From Phytophthora hibernalis (Eukaryota > Oomycota > Peronosporomycetes > Peronosporales > Peronosporaceae): 64,000 nucleotides of DNA. A program made the position numbers and the translations under genes. The stretch spans positions 1-64,000 of the forward strand of contig JAAKBF010000263.1 in the NCBI GenBank assembly GCA_012656075.1. The letters are read 5' to 3'. Below are positions 40,497 to 51,187 of the stretch, one piece after another. The notes under the pieces were generated by a model. That model was not told the DNA's origin. It saw only the letters and a program-made list of their open reading frames with translations, and made no database searches. Numbering within the stretch: position 1 is the stretch's first letter; each line of letters starts with the position of its first letter.

Positions 40497-41615
40497 ATGA
40501 TAAAAGAAGACCCTACGAGTCCATTCCGGCCGTTGTCACTCTCGCCGTCGGACACGAAGCAACTACAGATTGTCGCCAGGATCATCCTTGACGCGAACTT
40601 CGACCGGTATCAACACTTCTGGGACGTTGATGGCGGCAAAGTCAGCCCGAGCGACTGGAAACTCGTGAAAAGCAAAGACCAAGTGCAAGTCTACCACAAA
40701 CGTCAAACCAGGCCGCCACACACCCCATTTCAATTCCCTGAGACCAATACCTCCATGTTGCACTCAATGCTGTGCGTCGGATTAACTTCCGGTAAGCTGG
40801 AGGATGTCATGTCTCGACTTGTGACCCAGACTCCTGAAGCTACGAATGACCTCAGTCGTGCTACCGTGCTCTCCACACTCAAAGAACCGACACCGACGAA
40901 GCCGTTCCGGTCCGTAGCCGTGAAGTGGGCAGAATTGGATGTCCGGTTGAAGTCGATGGGGCTTGTCAAGAACCACGACTACGTTTACGTTGAAGTTGCT
41001 GGTGTTCGGCGTCTTCCAAGTGGTAAGCGTGTGGGCTATCATCTTTTGCACTCCGTCGGCTTATCCGGAGCCTATGTGCTACCCGGTCGAGTTCGTGCTC
41101 AACTTTCGGTGTGCTCTTTCTTCCGGCAAGTGAACGAGACTTCAGTTTCGATTTACAATATGGGAATGATGGATTCACTGAGTGACCGGGAGCAACGGGT
41201 AATTATGCCTCACTTTGTCAAGACGCTGCTATCACTGTTCAAGCACACTCATGTCGACAAAACTCAGAGTTTCGTAGCAGAGACTTCCGGTAAGCACTAC
41301 TCGAGACTAAAGAAAATGGTCCCCCTTGCTCCAAGTGACACCTGCATCACCTGCAGGAAGCGACTATGGCGACTCGGAAAACTTTCAATTCACCACGGTG
41401 TTTGCAACGTTTGCTCCGGAAACGTTTGCAGCTCGTGTCAAATGGTAAAGGAACTCAGCTTCGTGACGCCGGATCTTCAGATGACCCAGCGAAACGTCAT
41501 CTTTTGCTCGCCTTGCGCGAGCGATGCGGACGCGTACGGATTGTCCAAGGCGGAAAGGTCCTTTAATTTACGGCGTAAATTGAGACCGCGGAGCAAGAGG
41601 TTATCCTCCTTTTGA
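40497..41615 (+). CDS. START domain protein with FYVE-like zinc finger
   Basis: Intact, 372 residues. It opens with SPFRPLSLSPSDTKQLQIVA, then FWDVDGGKVSPSDWKLVKSK. START-like core with LVKNHDYVYVEVAG (His where others have Arg), GKRVGYHLLHSV and RVRAQLSVCSFFRQ. The finger is CITC, CNVC, VCSSC and FCSPC. The C-terminal tail is short and basic (RRKLRPRSKRLSSF). It belongs to the same branch as the genes at 1953, 42521 and 44149. A decayed finger remnant follows within 25 bp. Confidence 0.88.
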   Translation: MIKEDPTSPFRPLSLSPSDTKQLQIVARIILDANFDRYQHFWDVDGGKVSPSDWKLVKSKDQVQVYHKRQTRPPHTPFQFPETNTSMLHSMLCVGLTSGKLEDVMSRLVTQTPEATNDLSRATVLSTLKEPTPTKPFRSVAVKWAELDVRLKSMGLVKNHDYVYVEVAGVRRLPSGKRVGYHLLHSVGLSGAYVLPGRVRAQLSVCSFFRQVNETSVSIYNMGMMDSLSDREQRVIMPHFVKTLLSLFKHTHVDKTQSFVAETSGKHYSRLKKMVPLAPSDTCITCRKRLWRLGKLSIHHGVCNVCSGNVCSSCQMVKELSFVTPDLQMTQRNVIFCSPCASDADAYGLSKAERSFNLRRKLRPRSKRLSSF

Positions 41616-41637
41616 AGGCATGCCGACGTAAAAACAA

Positions 41638-42012
41638 ATGACACCGGCCATCTGCCCTGCTCGCGAAACTTGTGATCAGAACCTACGCGTGATTCTTCCT
41701 ATCATCGCCAAGATGATGCATCCATGTTCAAGTCACGAAGGTGAAGTTTATGAACCTTTCAAAGGTTTGAAGAATTTTTCTGCATCACGTGCAAGAAACG
41801 CGTGTATTGGCTGGGAAAACTGTCTAGTCAAGATACACGTGCAAGAAGTAAAGCTGAATTCAATATTCGAGACGACTCAACGGCAAGTCGTATTCTGCTG
41901 GTACATGTACTCGTCGTACGCGAACGAAGCGAGCGTGTCCAATTCTGAAATAGCGGATGAAAACGAATTCACTGTACTTTTACCCAGCTCAAGCAAAGTT
42001 CTCAATCGATAA
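41638..42012 (+). pseudogene. Decayed FYVE-like remnant of a START-FYVE gene
   Basis: In one frame the stretch reads FFCITCKKRVYWLGKLSSQD, which matches the start of the family finger (CITCRKRLWRLGKLS in the gene just upstream). In another it reads TTQRQVVFCW, the end of the finger (TTQRKVTFC). The middle cysteine pairs are lost, and no START region is left. It is therefore a leftover of a tandem copy. Confidence 0.65.
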
Positions 42013-42520
42013 GCATTGATATTTTCCGTAAGCTTACAGATAACCTACTTCGAAGTACTGTAGTACAACAGTACGCAGCTAAATAAACAGACAATTGGCA
42101 AACTGATAATTTCGTTCGTCGTTCTCGCTTGCGCGTCAAAGCGCTGGACGTACACAAAACATACCTTTTGCGCCTTTAGGTTGATTGGCAAGTGGTTGAC
42201 ACCATAGAGCACAACCGGTAGTCGGAACGTCTAAAATATGTGCAGCAAGGTGTTGCAACTCGCTGCTCTTGCTCTGAGTAGAAGGCATATACATGCTCGC
42301 AAATTAACCACAGTACCAAACCAGAGTCGGCGCCGCTAAAGGCTGTTGGTCAGTGAAATGGAGTGGTTATCAGCGCGTAGATTGGAACGGCCACCGACTG
42401 CGTTTACCTAGACTGCTAACCAACACCTTTCCGCATGAGCGAAATAGAGATCTGTTTTGCCATAACCAACGAACACGGAGCTCATTTACCGATCAGCAGC
42501 CAAACCCCACCACGCTCGAG

Positions 42521-43705
42521 ATGGACATCAAATTCTTCGACAACCCGTTCGAACCTATACACCTTTCTCGTTCCGACCAGGACGAACTCCAAGGTATAGC
42601 GCAGACTATCCTCGATGCCAACTTCGGTCGGTTCGTGCAATTTTCAGGTGCTGATCAAAACGAGTGGAAACTCGTCAAAGTTCAGGACCAAATGCGCGCC
42701 TACAGCAGTCGAGAAAGAAAACCAAGAAGACGCTACCCTTTTCGAAGCGATCGAGGTGATGAAGATTTGCAGTCAATACTGTGTGTCGGGTCAATTCCTA
42801 GTACACTTGACGACGTACTGCATACCGTTCTCGGCTGGAGTAGCGAGGAAATAAATGCAAAACCGTCGTATATGAGTGATTTCAGCGCCGCTGCCGTACT
42901 GTCTTCGATCAAAGAACCAACACTAGGGAATCCGTTCGAGGCTCTGACGGTAAAATGGGCGGAATTGGATGTTCGTCGTCGATCAATGGGACTTGTCAAG
43001 AATCGTGACTATGTCTACGTCGAAGCTACGGGGATCAAGCATCTCGCTACCGGAGAACGTCTCGGTTACCACGTCATGCACTCAGTGGACATTCAAGGGG
43101 CTGGTGTGCTACCAGGGCGAGCTCGAGCAATGCTTTCGACATGTCTTTTCTTCCATGAAGTAAATGACAGGGTGGTGTCGGTATTCGCAATGACAATGTT
43201 GGATCCGATGAGTGACCGGGTTCGACGGGTGGTTATTCCTCGCTTCATTAACACGCTGTTGTCGGTAGTGACGTCGGCTGAAGACGCCAAAATGAAGAAC
43301 CTGGCCCATTCTCTTGGCAAAAGTTACTCGGAGGTGAGTAGACTCAAGCCAAACCAGAATTGTGCCACGTGCACCAAGCGTTTGTGGCGACTAGGGAAGT
43401 TCTCAAGACGCCATGCCACTTGCTTGGTTTGCTCCAGATATGTTTGCAGTGCGTGCAAAATCGACAAGAAGCTGAAGACTCATTCTGGTGATCAAAACAA
43501 GACCACAAGAAACGTCAGCTTTTGTTTTTCCTGTCTGACAGACGTGATGACAGCACACGAGTCCGAGTTCTCGTTCGCAAGCGAGATCTCTGGGCCTACT
43601 CGTCCGGCATATCGGTCGATTTGGGCGTCCAAAATGCCACGTTGGGGTCTCGTGGATAGTGATGAGCGGTCTGGAGGTTCCATCGACTTCGCAAGCACAC
43701 GGTGA
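42521..43705 (+). CDS. START domain protein with FYVE-like zinc finger
   Basis: Intact, 394 residues from the family-type start MDIKFFDNPFEPIHLSRSD. The frame is open further upstream to 42353, but that part does not align with relatives, and GCTCATTTACC, an Inr-like sequence, lies at 42479-42489. START-like core with LVKNRDYVYVEATGIKHL, GERLGYHVMHSVD and FFHEVNDRVVSVFAMTMLDP. Finger: CATC, CLVC, VCSAC and FCFSC. The tail DVMTAHESEFSFASEI recurs in the next gene as DVMVADDSEFSFVED, so the two are recent tandem duplicates. Confidence 0.88.
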   Translation: MDIKFFDNPFEPIHLSRSDQDELQGIAQTILDANFGRFVQFSGADQNEWKLVKVQDQMRAYSSRERKPRRRYPFRSDRGDEDLQSILCVGSIPSTLDDVLHTVLGWSSEEINAKPSYMSDFSAAAVLSSIKEPTLGNPFEALTVKWAELDVRRRSMGLVKNRDYVYVEATGIKHLATGERLGYHVMHSVDIQGAGVLPGRARAMLSTCLFFHEVNDRVVSVFAMTMLDPMSDRVRRVVIPRFINTLLSVVTSAEDAKMKNLAHSLGKSYSEVSRLKPNQNCATCTKRLWRLGKFSRRHATCLVCSRYVCSACKIDKKLKTHSGDQNKTTRNVSFCFSCLTDVMTAHESEFSFASEISGPTRPAYRSIWASKMPRWGLVDSDERSGGSIDFASTR

Positions 43706-44148
43706 TGTTACCCGAACACCTGAAAGTCATGACGCGCGAGCGATTCCCGCTTGAATCAACTTAAAGCTCGATATTGAACTATTCTAAACGGTGGGTAACA
43801 GAAAGCTCTTGCTCGAAGTTCTGAATCGACCAAGGAAATATGCTAATTGATTTCCCAGTCAAGCACAAAATGCAAAACAAAGCATTTCTCGCATCTGGCC
43901 TATCGACTCCGACACCTGAGACACAAAACCTACCATGAACCACGAAGATGTAATGCTCGGCACACCGGTCGCAGCATGTGGTTTTGGGAACAACTGCTGA
44001 TTGTGGAGACACGACGGTGTCTCTAAAACTTTCTTCAGTCCGCATGGGCAAAAGTGAAGATCTGCTTGCCACCGGCTCACAAATTGCGTCAACAAGAAAG
44101 GCATTTATCAACTCGCTGGGCATCCCGCACATTAAACTGCCACGCAAA

Positions 44149-45296
44149 ATGATCATCGGAGTGTCTACCAGCCCGTTCCGACGTATATCGTTGTCGCTGA
44201 CAGACACCAAAGAGCTGCAAGTTCTCGCGAAAACTATCTTGGATGCAAACTTCGATCAATATCTGCGCTTCTCGGTCGTGGACCCGACCATTTGGAAGCT
44301 TGTCAAGGTTAAGGACCAGATGCACGTCTACTGCAGTCAGGCAACGGACAAAAGGAGGAGCTACCGATTCCGAAGACACCAAGTGGACGATGGTTCCGAT
44401 TTGCAGTCAATGCTACTGGTTGGGTCTACTCCAGGTACTCTCGACGACGCGATGTACGGAGTTTTGGGCTCGATGGCTGGTGCCAACGATTTCAGAGGCG
44501 CTGCTGTACTCTCATCAATCAGGGAACCGACACCGATAAAACCTTATCAGTCTGTTGCAGTGAAGTGGATGGAGTTAGATGTTCGCCGTCGGTCGGTGAG
44601 ACTCGTCAAAAACCGTGACTACGTCTACGTCGAAGCTACTGGCGTCAAGACTTTGCCGAGTGGAGAGCATATCGGTTACCACCTCATGCACTCAGTGGAT
44701 ATTCCAGCAGCTCATGACCTCCCAGGAAGAGTTCGAGCAAAGCTTTCAGTTTGCTCTTTCTTCCGTCAAACAAACGAGAACTCGGTATCGGTGTATTCAA
44801 TGGCTATGATGGACCCTATGAGTCACCGAGTCCGCCGAGTGATCGTTCCTCGTTTTGTCAAAGCGCTGCTTTCAATTTTCACTGCTCGGAGTCGAAAATG
44901 CAGAAGTTGGTACAAGTTCTCGGCAAAAGTCTGGAAAACAGCAAGCCTCTGAGCTCAAAGCTCAACTGTACCACGTGCACCAAACGCGTGTGGCATCTCC
45001 GAACGTTTGCGAACCACAATAATTCGTGCAAGCTTTGCCGTGAGTACGTTTGTGGCTCGTGCAAGATCGAGAAGAAGATCAAATTCCGAAATCAAAAGGA
45101 GACCACAAGAAAGGTCGTCTTTTGTTTCTCCTGCCTGACCGACGTGATGGTGGCGGACGACTCCGAGTTTTCCTTCGTGGAGGATACGAATGATGCTGAT
45201 GAGTTCATTCGGCCAGCGCACAATTCGGTTTGGTCATTGCGGGCTCCTACCTGGAGTATCGCCAAGAAGAAAAACGATTTTGCGAGCACGAGATAA
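44149..45296 (+). CDS. START domain protein with FYVE-like zinc finger (one frameshift)
   Basis: From the Met at 44149 (MIIGVSTSPFRRISLSLTD), with one base added near 44881-44885, the protein is 382 residues. START-like core with LVKNRDYVYVEATGVKTLPS, GYHLMHSVDIPAAH and KLSVCSFFRQ. The finger, in the second frame, is CTTC, CKLC, VCGSC and FCFSC. The end KKKNDFASTR matches IDFASTR of the preceding gene. The break falls between START and finger, where no long homopolymer exists, so a real frameshift is a little more possible here than elsewhere. Confidence 0.82.
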
Positions 45297-45830
45297 GCAG
45301 CGTAATGGACGCACGGCCAAGGAAGCTAAGAATGAATAGTATTTGTACTGATGCATCATGTCTGCGTATTAGCATTGGTGTACACTGTGCAGCAAGCTTT
45401 TGCACTTCAACACCCTCTTTGTTCGAGACCCAGACCTCGAATAATTCGCGTTTCAAGGTCTAACAACTATCATTTGTATTCCTGCTACTTACCTCTCTCA
45501 TTTCGTATAAGTATCTCCAAAGTTCAACCTCTGTTTCGATCCCGGGAGATGGGCGCCGTCCAGTGATTGGGTCGCAATCCGCTGCTGCAGACAAGGAGGA
45601 GTGTCACGTTCCCAACACCTTGTCAGATCTAAACAGGACCTCGCCGACCGCTCGTGCCTCCCGCCACTCAAGCACCAAAGACGCTGCACCTCACGATTCC
45701 AACGGCTCACCACCACAAGCCAAAACGAGTCTCCGGTAACATGCAATTGACACGCACCTCACCATAGTATGACCCACTAAACGCATTGCATTGCCATTCA
45801 CAGACTTCTCTAGCTGCCACCTTCTCCATC

Positions 45831-47408
45831 ATGTTGCGTCGCTTGGCCCTCCGTTCCGTCCAGACGACGATGCGCAACGCACGCAGCTTCGCGTCCGCCT
45901 CGGAGCTGTACAAGAACCCGCGCAGCTCCAAGTTCTCCATGACCAAGATCGTGGGCACCATCGGACCCGTGTCGGAGCAGATGGACATGCTGCAGAAGCT
46001 TACGAACGAAGGGCTGCGCATCATGCGCATCAACTTCTCGCACGCAGAGTACGACGAGGCGCTGCTGCGCGTCAACAACCTGCGCGCGTGTCGCGGCGTC
46101 CACGCCGAGGGCCAGGCGCAGTTCAACCTGCGCGCCGTGCTGCACGACACCAAGGGCCCCGAGATCCGCACGGGCAAGATGCTGGACGGCAAGAAGATCT
46201 TGCTGGAGAAGGGCAAGTCCGTGGTGCTCACGACCGACCCGGCGTTCGAAGTCACGGGCACGGCCGACAAGTTCTTCGTCACGTACCAGGAGCTCCCGCA
46301 GACTGTGCAGGTGGGCGACACGGTGCTGCTGTCCGACGGCCTCATCCGCCTCACGTGCACGGCTGTGACCCAGAACGAGGTCACGTGCACGATCGAGAAC
46401 ACGGAGGAGATCGGCAACCGCAAGGGTGTGAACCTCCCCGGTCTCATCGTGACGCTGCCGGCGCTGTCCGACAAGGACAAGCGCGACCTGGACTGGGGCG
46501 TCCAGCATGACATCGACTTCATCGCCGCGTCCTTCATCCGCAAGGCCAGCGACGTGCACCAGATCCGCGCCTTCGTGGCCGAGTGCATCCAGAAGCACTG
46601 GTCCAACCAGCCCGACTACATCGCCCCCAAGATCATCTCCAAGGTGGAGAACCTGGAGGGCATCCAGAACTTCGACGAGATCCTCGAGGCCTCGGACGGC
46701 ATCATGTGCGCACGCGGCGACCTCGGCGTCGAGGTGCCCGCGCAGAAGGTGCTCACGTACCAGAAGATGATGGTGGACAAGTGCAATGCCATCGGCAAGC
46801 CCGTGATCGTGGCCACGCAGATGCTCGAGTCCATGCAGAGCAACCCGCGCCCCACGCGCGCCGAAGTCTCGGATGTCGGCAACGCCGTGTTGGACGGAGC
46901 CGACTGCGTCATGCTCAGCGGCGAGTCAGCGCAGGGCAAGTACCCGATCGAGTCGGTCAACACCATGAACACGGTGATCAAGGAGGCCGATGAGCTGCTG
47001 CTGCAGCCCACATACCGTGCCAAGTTCCGCTTCGCTCCGCCTACGTCGGACGTTGAGTCCGCCGTGTCCTCGGCTGTCAAGACCGCCGACGAGATGAAGG
47101 CTCAGCTAATGATTGTGCTGACCGCCACGGGCTACACTGCCCGCAAGGTCGCTAAGTACAAGCCGACCGTGCCGGTCATGTGCTTCACGACCAACATGAA
47201 GGTCGGCCGTCAGCTCCAGATCCACCGTGGCCTGTACCCGGTGGTGCCTGACGACATCAGCCGCCGCCCGACCACGGCGGAGGCTATTGCGCAGGCTAAG
47301 AAGATGGGATGGCTGTCTTCGGGCGACCGCGTCGTTGTGATCAGCGGTGACAAGCTCTCGGACGACCTCGGTCGGGAGATCGTCATGGGCGTTGCCGACG
47401 TCCAGTAA
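45831..47408 (+). CDS. Pyruvate kinase, probably mitochondrial
   Basis: Intact 525-residue enzyme of glycolysis that converts phosphoenolpyruvate and ADP to pyruvate and ATP. Landmarks are TKIVGTIGPVSE, MRINFSHAEYDEALLRVNN, HDTKGPEIRTGKM, the B domain (LLEKGKSVVLTTDP to GLIRLTC), DLDWGVQHDIDFIAASFIRK, KIISKVENLEGIQNFDEIL, the signature GIMCARGDLGVEVPAQKVL, ATQMLESM, RAEVSDVGNAVLDGADCVML and SGESAQGKYP. The N-terminus, MLRRLALRSVQTTMRNARSF, is basic, Ser/Thr-containing and without acidic residues, as in mitochondrial presequences. Stramenopiles are known to place part of glycolysis in mitochondria, so such targeting is plausible. I chose 45831, the second in-frame Met, because the presequence starts there. 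Confidence 0.93.
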   Translation: MLRRLALRSVQTTMRNARSFASASELYKNPRSSKFSMTKIVGTIGPVSEQMDMLQKLTNEGLRIMRINFSHAEYDEALLRVNNLRACRGVHAEGQAQFNLRAVLHDTKGPEIRTGKMLDGKKILLEKGKSVVLTTDPAFEVTGTADKFFVTYQELPQTVQVGDTVLLSDGLIRLTCTAVTQNEVTCTIENTEEIGNRKGVNLPGLIVTLPALSDKDKRDLDWGVQHDIDFIAASFIRKASDVHQIRAFVAECIQKHWSNQPDYIAPKIISKVENLEGIQNFDEILEASDGIMCARGDLGVEVPAQKVLTYQKMMVDKCNAIGKPVIVATQMLESMQSNPRPTRAEVSDVGNAVLDGADCVMLSGESAQGKYPIESVNTMNTVIKEADELLLQPTYRAKFRFAPPTSDVESAVSSAVKTADEMKAQLMIVLTATGYTARKVAKYKPTVPVMCFTTNMKVGRQLQIHRGLYPVVPDDISRRPTTAEAIAQAKKMGWLSSGDRVVVISGDKLSDDLGREIVMGVADVQ

Positions 47409-47516
47409 GCGACGTACGTTTGAGGCTTTTATGGCGCTGAGACGAACAGCGTGCATTGTGACGCAGCTAGCTTATAAACCGACAACACGCAGGCATTAGA
47501 ATGTTTTGTATTAACA

Positions 47517-48565
47517 TTAACGATTGTGCTTTACAACAGTCCCAGTCTTTCCGTTGACGTCCTGCCGCACACGATCTCGGAGAGATCCATTTCGAGGGCC
47601 GGCCTTGATGGTGCTTGGCTTAGGGCTGGCGTCTTTGAGAATGCGAGCCACGACACCAGCTTGTCCCGCACCTGGCAAAGCACCTTTCAAGCCAACTGCC
47701 AGCTCCCCGGACCAAGTATCTCACCCAGTAGTTGGAAACTTGCGGTCGCCTCGGCCCGAGCGGTGCCATCTTTGCTTTCACGAAATGCTGCTAAGGCTCG
47801 ATACACTGATCGCAGAGACTCGCCGCCTTTGTGAGTCAACACTTGACCTCCATCTGCTTGGTCTTGCTTCAAGCGTAGCAAACTCAATGCAATGGTCTTT
47901 GCAGCCGTAGCACACAACTTCCCATTCTTGTTCGTGCCATATCGAGCAGCGGCCGCAAGAAGCGGTAGACCAGTGAGGTGGGTAGCAAGTTGATCCACTG
48001 CAATTGCAGCCGCATCGCGTAGGAACTTCTTCTCGCACACAGAGCGTCGGAGAAGTATGTCGAAGACCTCCGGGTGGGCACCGCCGAACAACTGACGCTC
48101 CAAACTCGACCGAGGTAGGAACTGGAAACACTCGGCACATGCCAGTAGACCGTTTTTGGACGGCGCCGAGCGGAGACTGTCACATTCTAGTGCAAGTGGT
48201 CGCAAGAACTCTTCAATCTGTTTGGTCGTGATCACCTCGTTATGGTGCACAACGACTCGGCGCAGCGTCACGACAGCTTCGTACATCTGCAGCCAGTCCG
48301 AAGATTTCGTCAGGGTCTGGATGATTTCATCCACAGAGACGCTCGAAACTTCGTCTAGAGGTGTCAGCTCATCCGTTGCGAGCACGACAAGAGTCTTGTC
48401 GTCTGCGACTGGTAAACTCTCGTCTCCATCGACCGGCAACGAAGCTTCTCGCATTTCGTCCTTCTCAATGCTGTTTTCTCCACACTGGGTCATGATCGAC
48501 GTTGGATGAACTGTTATCTCGCTTGCAACTTGAACACTGTCTTCAAACTCATGAGTTGAAGCCAT
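47517..48565 (-). CDS. TOG/HEAT-like (CLASP/TOGARAM-type) protein, one frameshift
   Basis: An acidic, Ser-rich N-terminus of ~75 residues is followed by paired helices: VDEIIQTLTKSSDWLQMYEA, VVTLRRVVVHHNE, FLRPLALECDSLRSAPSKNG, LRDAAAIAVDQLATHL and AATAAKTIALSLLRL-like ATAAKTIALSLLRLK. This is the pattern of TOG-type alpha-helical repeats that bind tubulin in CLASP and TOGARAM proteins. The frame stops at 47687, but with one base added at CC 47692-47693 a Lys/Arg-rich tail continues to a TAA at 47517 and the total is 349 residues. It converges with the pyruvate kinase gene, 108 bp away. The family assignment is moderate. Confidence 0.65.
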
Positions 48566-49412
48566 AAGATCTCAATGCAGCTAAATCGAGGCATGGTTTT
48601 GGAGCTCCGGAGAGAATCGAGGAGCGAGGTGGTAAACTTAGCAAATCTTATCACAAGTAATTTTAGCTGAACACGTCGATTACATCACTGAGATTATTTA
48701 GCGCACACAAGATGCGCTTTCGTCTGTAGCAACAATTGTGGAGACCTCTTACCTCGATCACCATTGTTACTGTCGCGAGGACTTCCTACGATGGTCGGCA
48801 GATGCTCAGCCCTTCGACATCATGGTGAATGCGTGGCCTCGACAATGGTCACGTGCACGCTGTGACTACATGCACCGCCATCTTCGTCGTGTGCACGGAG
48901 GTCGTGCAGTGAAATGAGCCTCCCACTATCCCTTATCTGGTGGTCAGCGCGCTGTCCTCGACAGCGACATCCATTACATGTACGACAATTACGTTTAGCA
49001 ACATTTGTTCAAGCCCCCGCCGTCTTCATCAATCAAGAAAACGCGTGCGCCACACCGCCCCAAGACAATGAGGTTTCTGCTCGAGCAGGATCTGCACCAC
49101 TACACCCCGTCAAGATTTTCGTCTCGCGTCTCCGCAACTCATGTCGATCGACTTCTCATGAAACATGTAGCACAGTTCAGCTCATTTGCTCGGGAGATTG
49201 GCCGCCCAACGCGACGACTGCATTGCGCTCTCGGTTTTCCAAGACCCACGACCAGGCCTCGTCTGTTGAAAACCCTCGCAGCACGACGGCCACTTCATCT
49301 GAAGCGCAAAGAGCACGCAGGCCATCAGCGATCGAGCGTCCCGTCCGTGAGCAGGTACCTGAAGCACGCTAGCTCAACCATTCACGACTTTGCCTTGCAA
49401 CCACCAAACGGG
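48566..49412. other. Divergent promoter region, no gene
   Basis: Region between the divergent TOG-like gene and the next START-FYVE gene. Long open frames exist on the plus strand upstream of 49413 but do not align with any family member. GCTCATTTGCTC near 49186 is a partial Inr match. Confidence 0.45.
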
Positions 49413-50653
49413 ATGAAGTTCCCACTACCCCGCAATATCTTCCCTCAATCGATCTCCCTCCGGTCGAGGCAGCGGCGCTCGAGGACTACGCGACGAGTGT
49501 GGTGCAGGAGACGCGCGACTATTATCACGACTTCCTGACGACATGCCACGGACAGGTCAACGCGAGTGAATGGAAGAAGCTCAAGCAGCACGAAAGGTTC
49601 GCACTCTACAAACAGTACGGAGTCGCTGCAGCGGATCGACAAAGTGCATCGAGGCTGCGTGACCCCCAACGGGGCGATCAAGTGGTTCCTCTCATGCTTG
49701 CGGTCGGAAGTCTCGAAGGTACCGTCGAGGACTGTCTGCTCGGTCTCCGAACGCCTACAAGTCGTAGTATGCAGATCAAAACTGCTATCGTCGAAGACGG
49801 CTACGTCGATTGGGCTGTACTGGGTCAACTCGTGAAACCCACGCCTTCGGAACCATTCCACGAGGTGGCTATCAAATGGGCAGTCAAAGCCCACCCGTTC
49901 CTCGTTGGTGCAGTGATGCGAGTACGCGACCTCGTGTACCTCGAGACGACGGGGTTCACTACCATCACAGGTCCGGACGGACAGAATCAACCGCTTGGTT
50001 ACCATCTCAAGCACTCGATCGATCTCCCGGACGTCCGAGAGCTGAGTGAGTTCAACATCGTGCGTGCCAAATTATCATATTGCTACCTGTACCATCAACG
50101 CTCCGAGCGCGTGGTAGATGTCTTCCTGCGTGGCTTCGTGTGTGCAATGGGCGAAGCACCAGAGTCGCTCGTCGTCACCACCGTCACGGAGATCGTCATG
50201 TCCATTCCCAAGAACGTCGAGTGTGCCAAAATGTATAAGCTGGCGTACCTGGTCAAACATGCTACCCCTCCACTGAAGTCTGAAGCGTGCTGTAAGGAGT
50301 GTGCATTGTGTAAACGCACAGTGAAACCAGCCTCACCCGGGGACATCCACAAGATCTGCTGTGTGTGTTGCGCGCGCGTGTGCTCGAGTTGCCGAGTTCC
50401 TCAAAAGATGCTGAAGATATCGCAGTACAAGCCAGGTGTGACGTCGGAGAAAATGATATTTTGCGTACGTTGCATCCGTACGGCATCGGACACTAGCGCA
50501 GCACTCGTTGCTGCACACTCGATTCGAGACGCTGACTTGGATTCGTTGCCAGAACAGGATGCTTTGCTCTGGAGTAACGACGTCGGCAACTCAACACATT
50601 CACAGTCGCAGTCGTCGTCTGCACACAGTAAGGGTGAACTCGCTGCTCCATAG
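49413..50653 (+). CDS. Divergent START domain protein with FYVE-like zinc finger (one frameshift)
   Basis: With one A added at 49447-49448 the protein is 413 residues, starting MKFPLPRNIFPQ. It is the most divergent member: VRDLVYLETTGFTTITGP in place of VKNRDYVYVEATG, an insert with DGQNQ, and YHLKHSIDLPDV. The finger has CALC, CCVCCARVCSSC and FCVRC, with extra Cys residues in the middle. The tail is Ser/His-rich (STHSQSQSSSAHS). A different ligand is possible. The fold is inferred only from its relatives. Confidence 0.82.
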
Positions 50654-51187
50654 TCTAAAACACAAGTGATAGGCTGCTTGGTAGAACCTTTCAAGATGAA
50701 GCTCGTAAGCATGTTGAAGTGAACATCATGATTAACGTACTTGATTTGACGATGCTGGCGAAACCCACGAGATAATTCACACTCAAAGTGCTGGAGCTGT
50801 GTGGCGCCTACCTACACCTTGACACTGAATAATATCACGACACTATTCTGACCGTTTGTTTTAGCATATGAACGTCCGCGTATTGCCTTGTTCGGATTGA
50901 GTTTTCACCATATGGAATCCACGCATCAACACTTTCCTAGGACTTTGAGGTTTCAGGAGTCGAGTAGCCTAGACGCTGATGTGTCACGAAGTCTTACCCG
51001 GTACAACCGGGACATCCGATGCTCTTGGTTTTGATCTCATATGGAAAAGCATCGAGCTGATCGGCCATTATACGCGCTCACCTCTCCCTCTTTGGGGTCA
51101 ATTCTCCTTGATCTTCACTTCCGCACTTGCTCCGTAGCCTCCACTGTCTATTGCATCGGTGACTGTGGTCAAGTATCTACGACCGCA
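50654..51187. other. Intergenic, upstream of a START-FYVE gene
   Basis: No gene recognised. The frame of the next gene is open upstream to 51041 but without family similarity. Confidence 0.45.

Noticed and set aside
45791..46598. Long plus and minus frames overlapping pyruvate kinase
   Set aside because: High third-position GC produces open shadow frames; the kinase frame explains the sequence.
48914..49538. Long frames upstream of the START-FYVE gene at 49413
   Set aside because: No similarity to the family N-terminus before 49413; probably promoter and leader.
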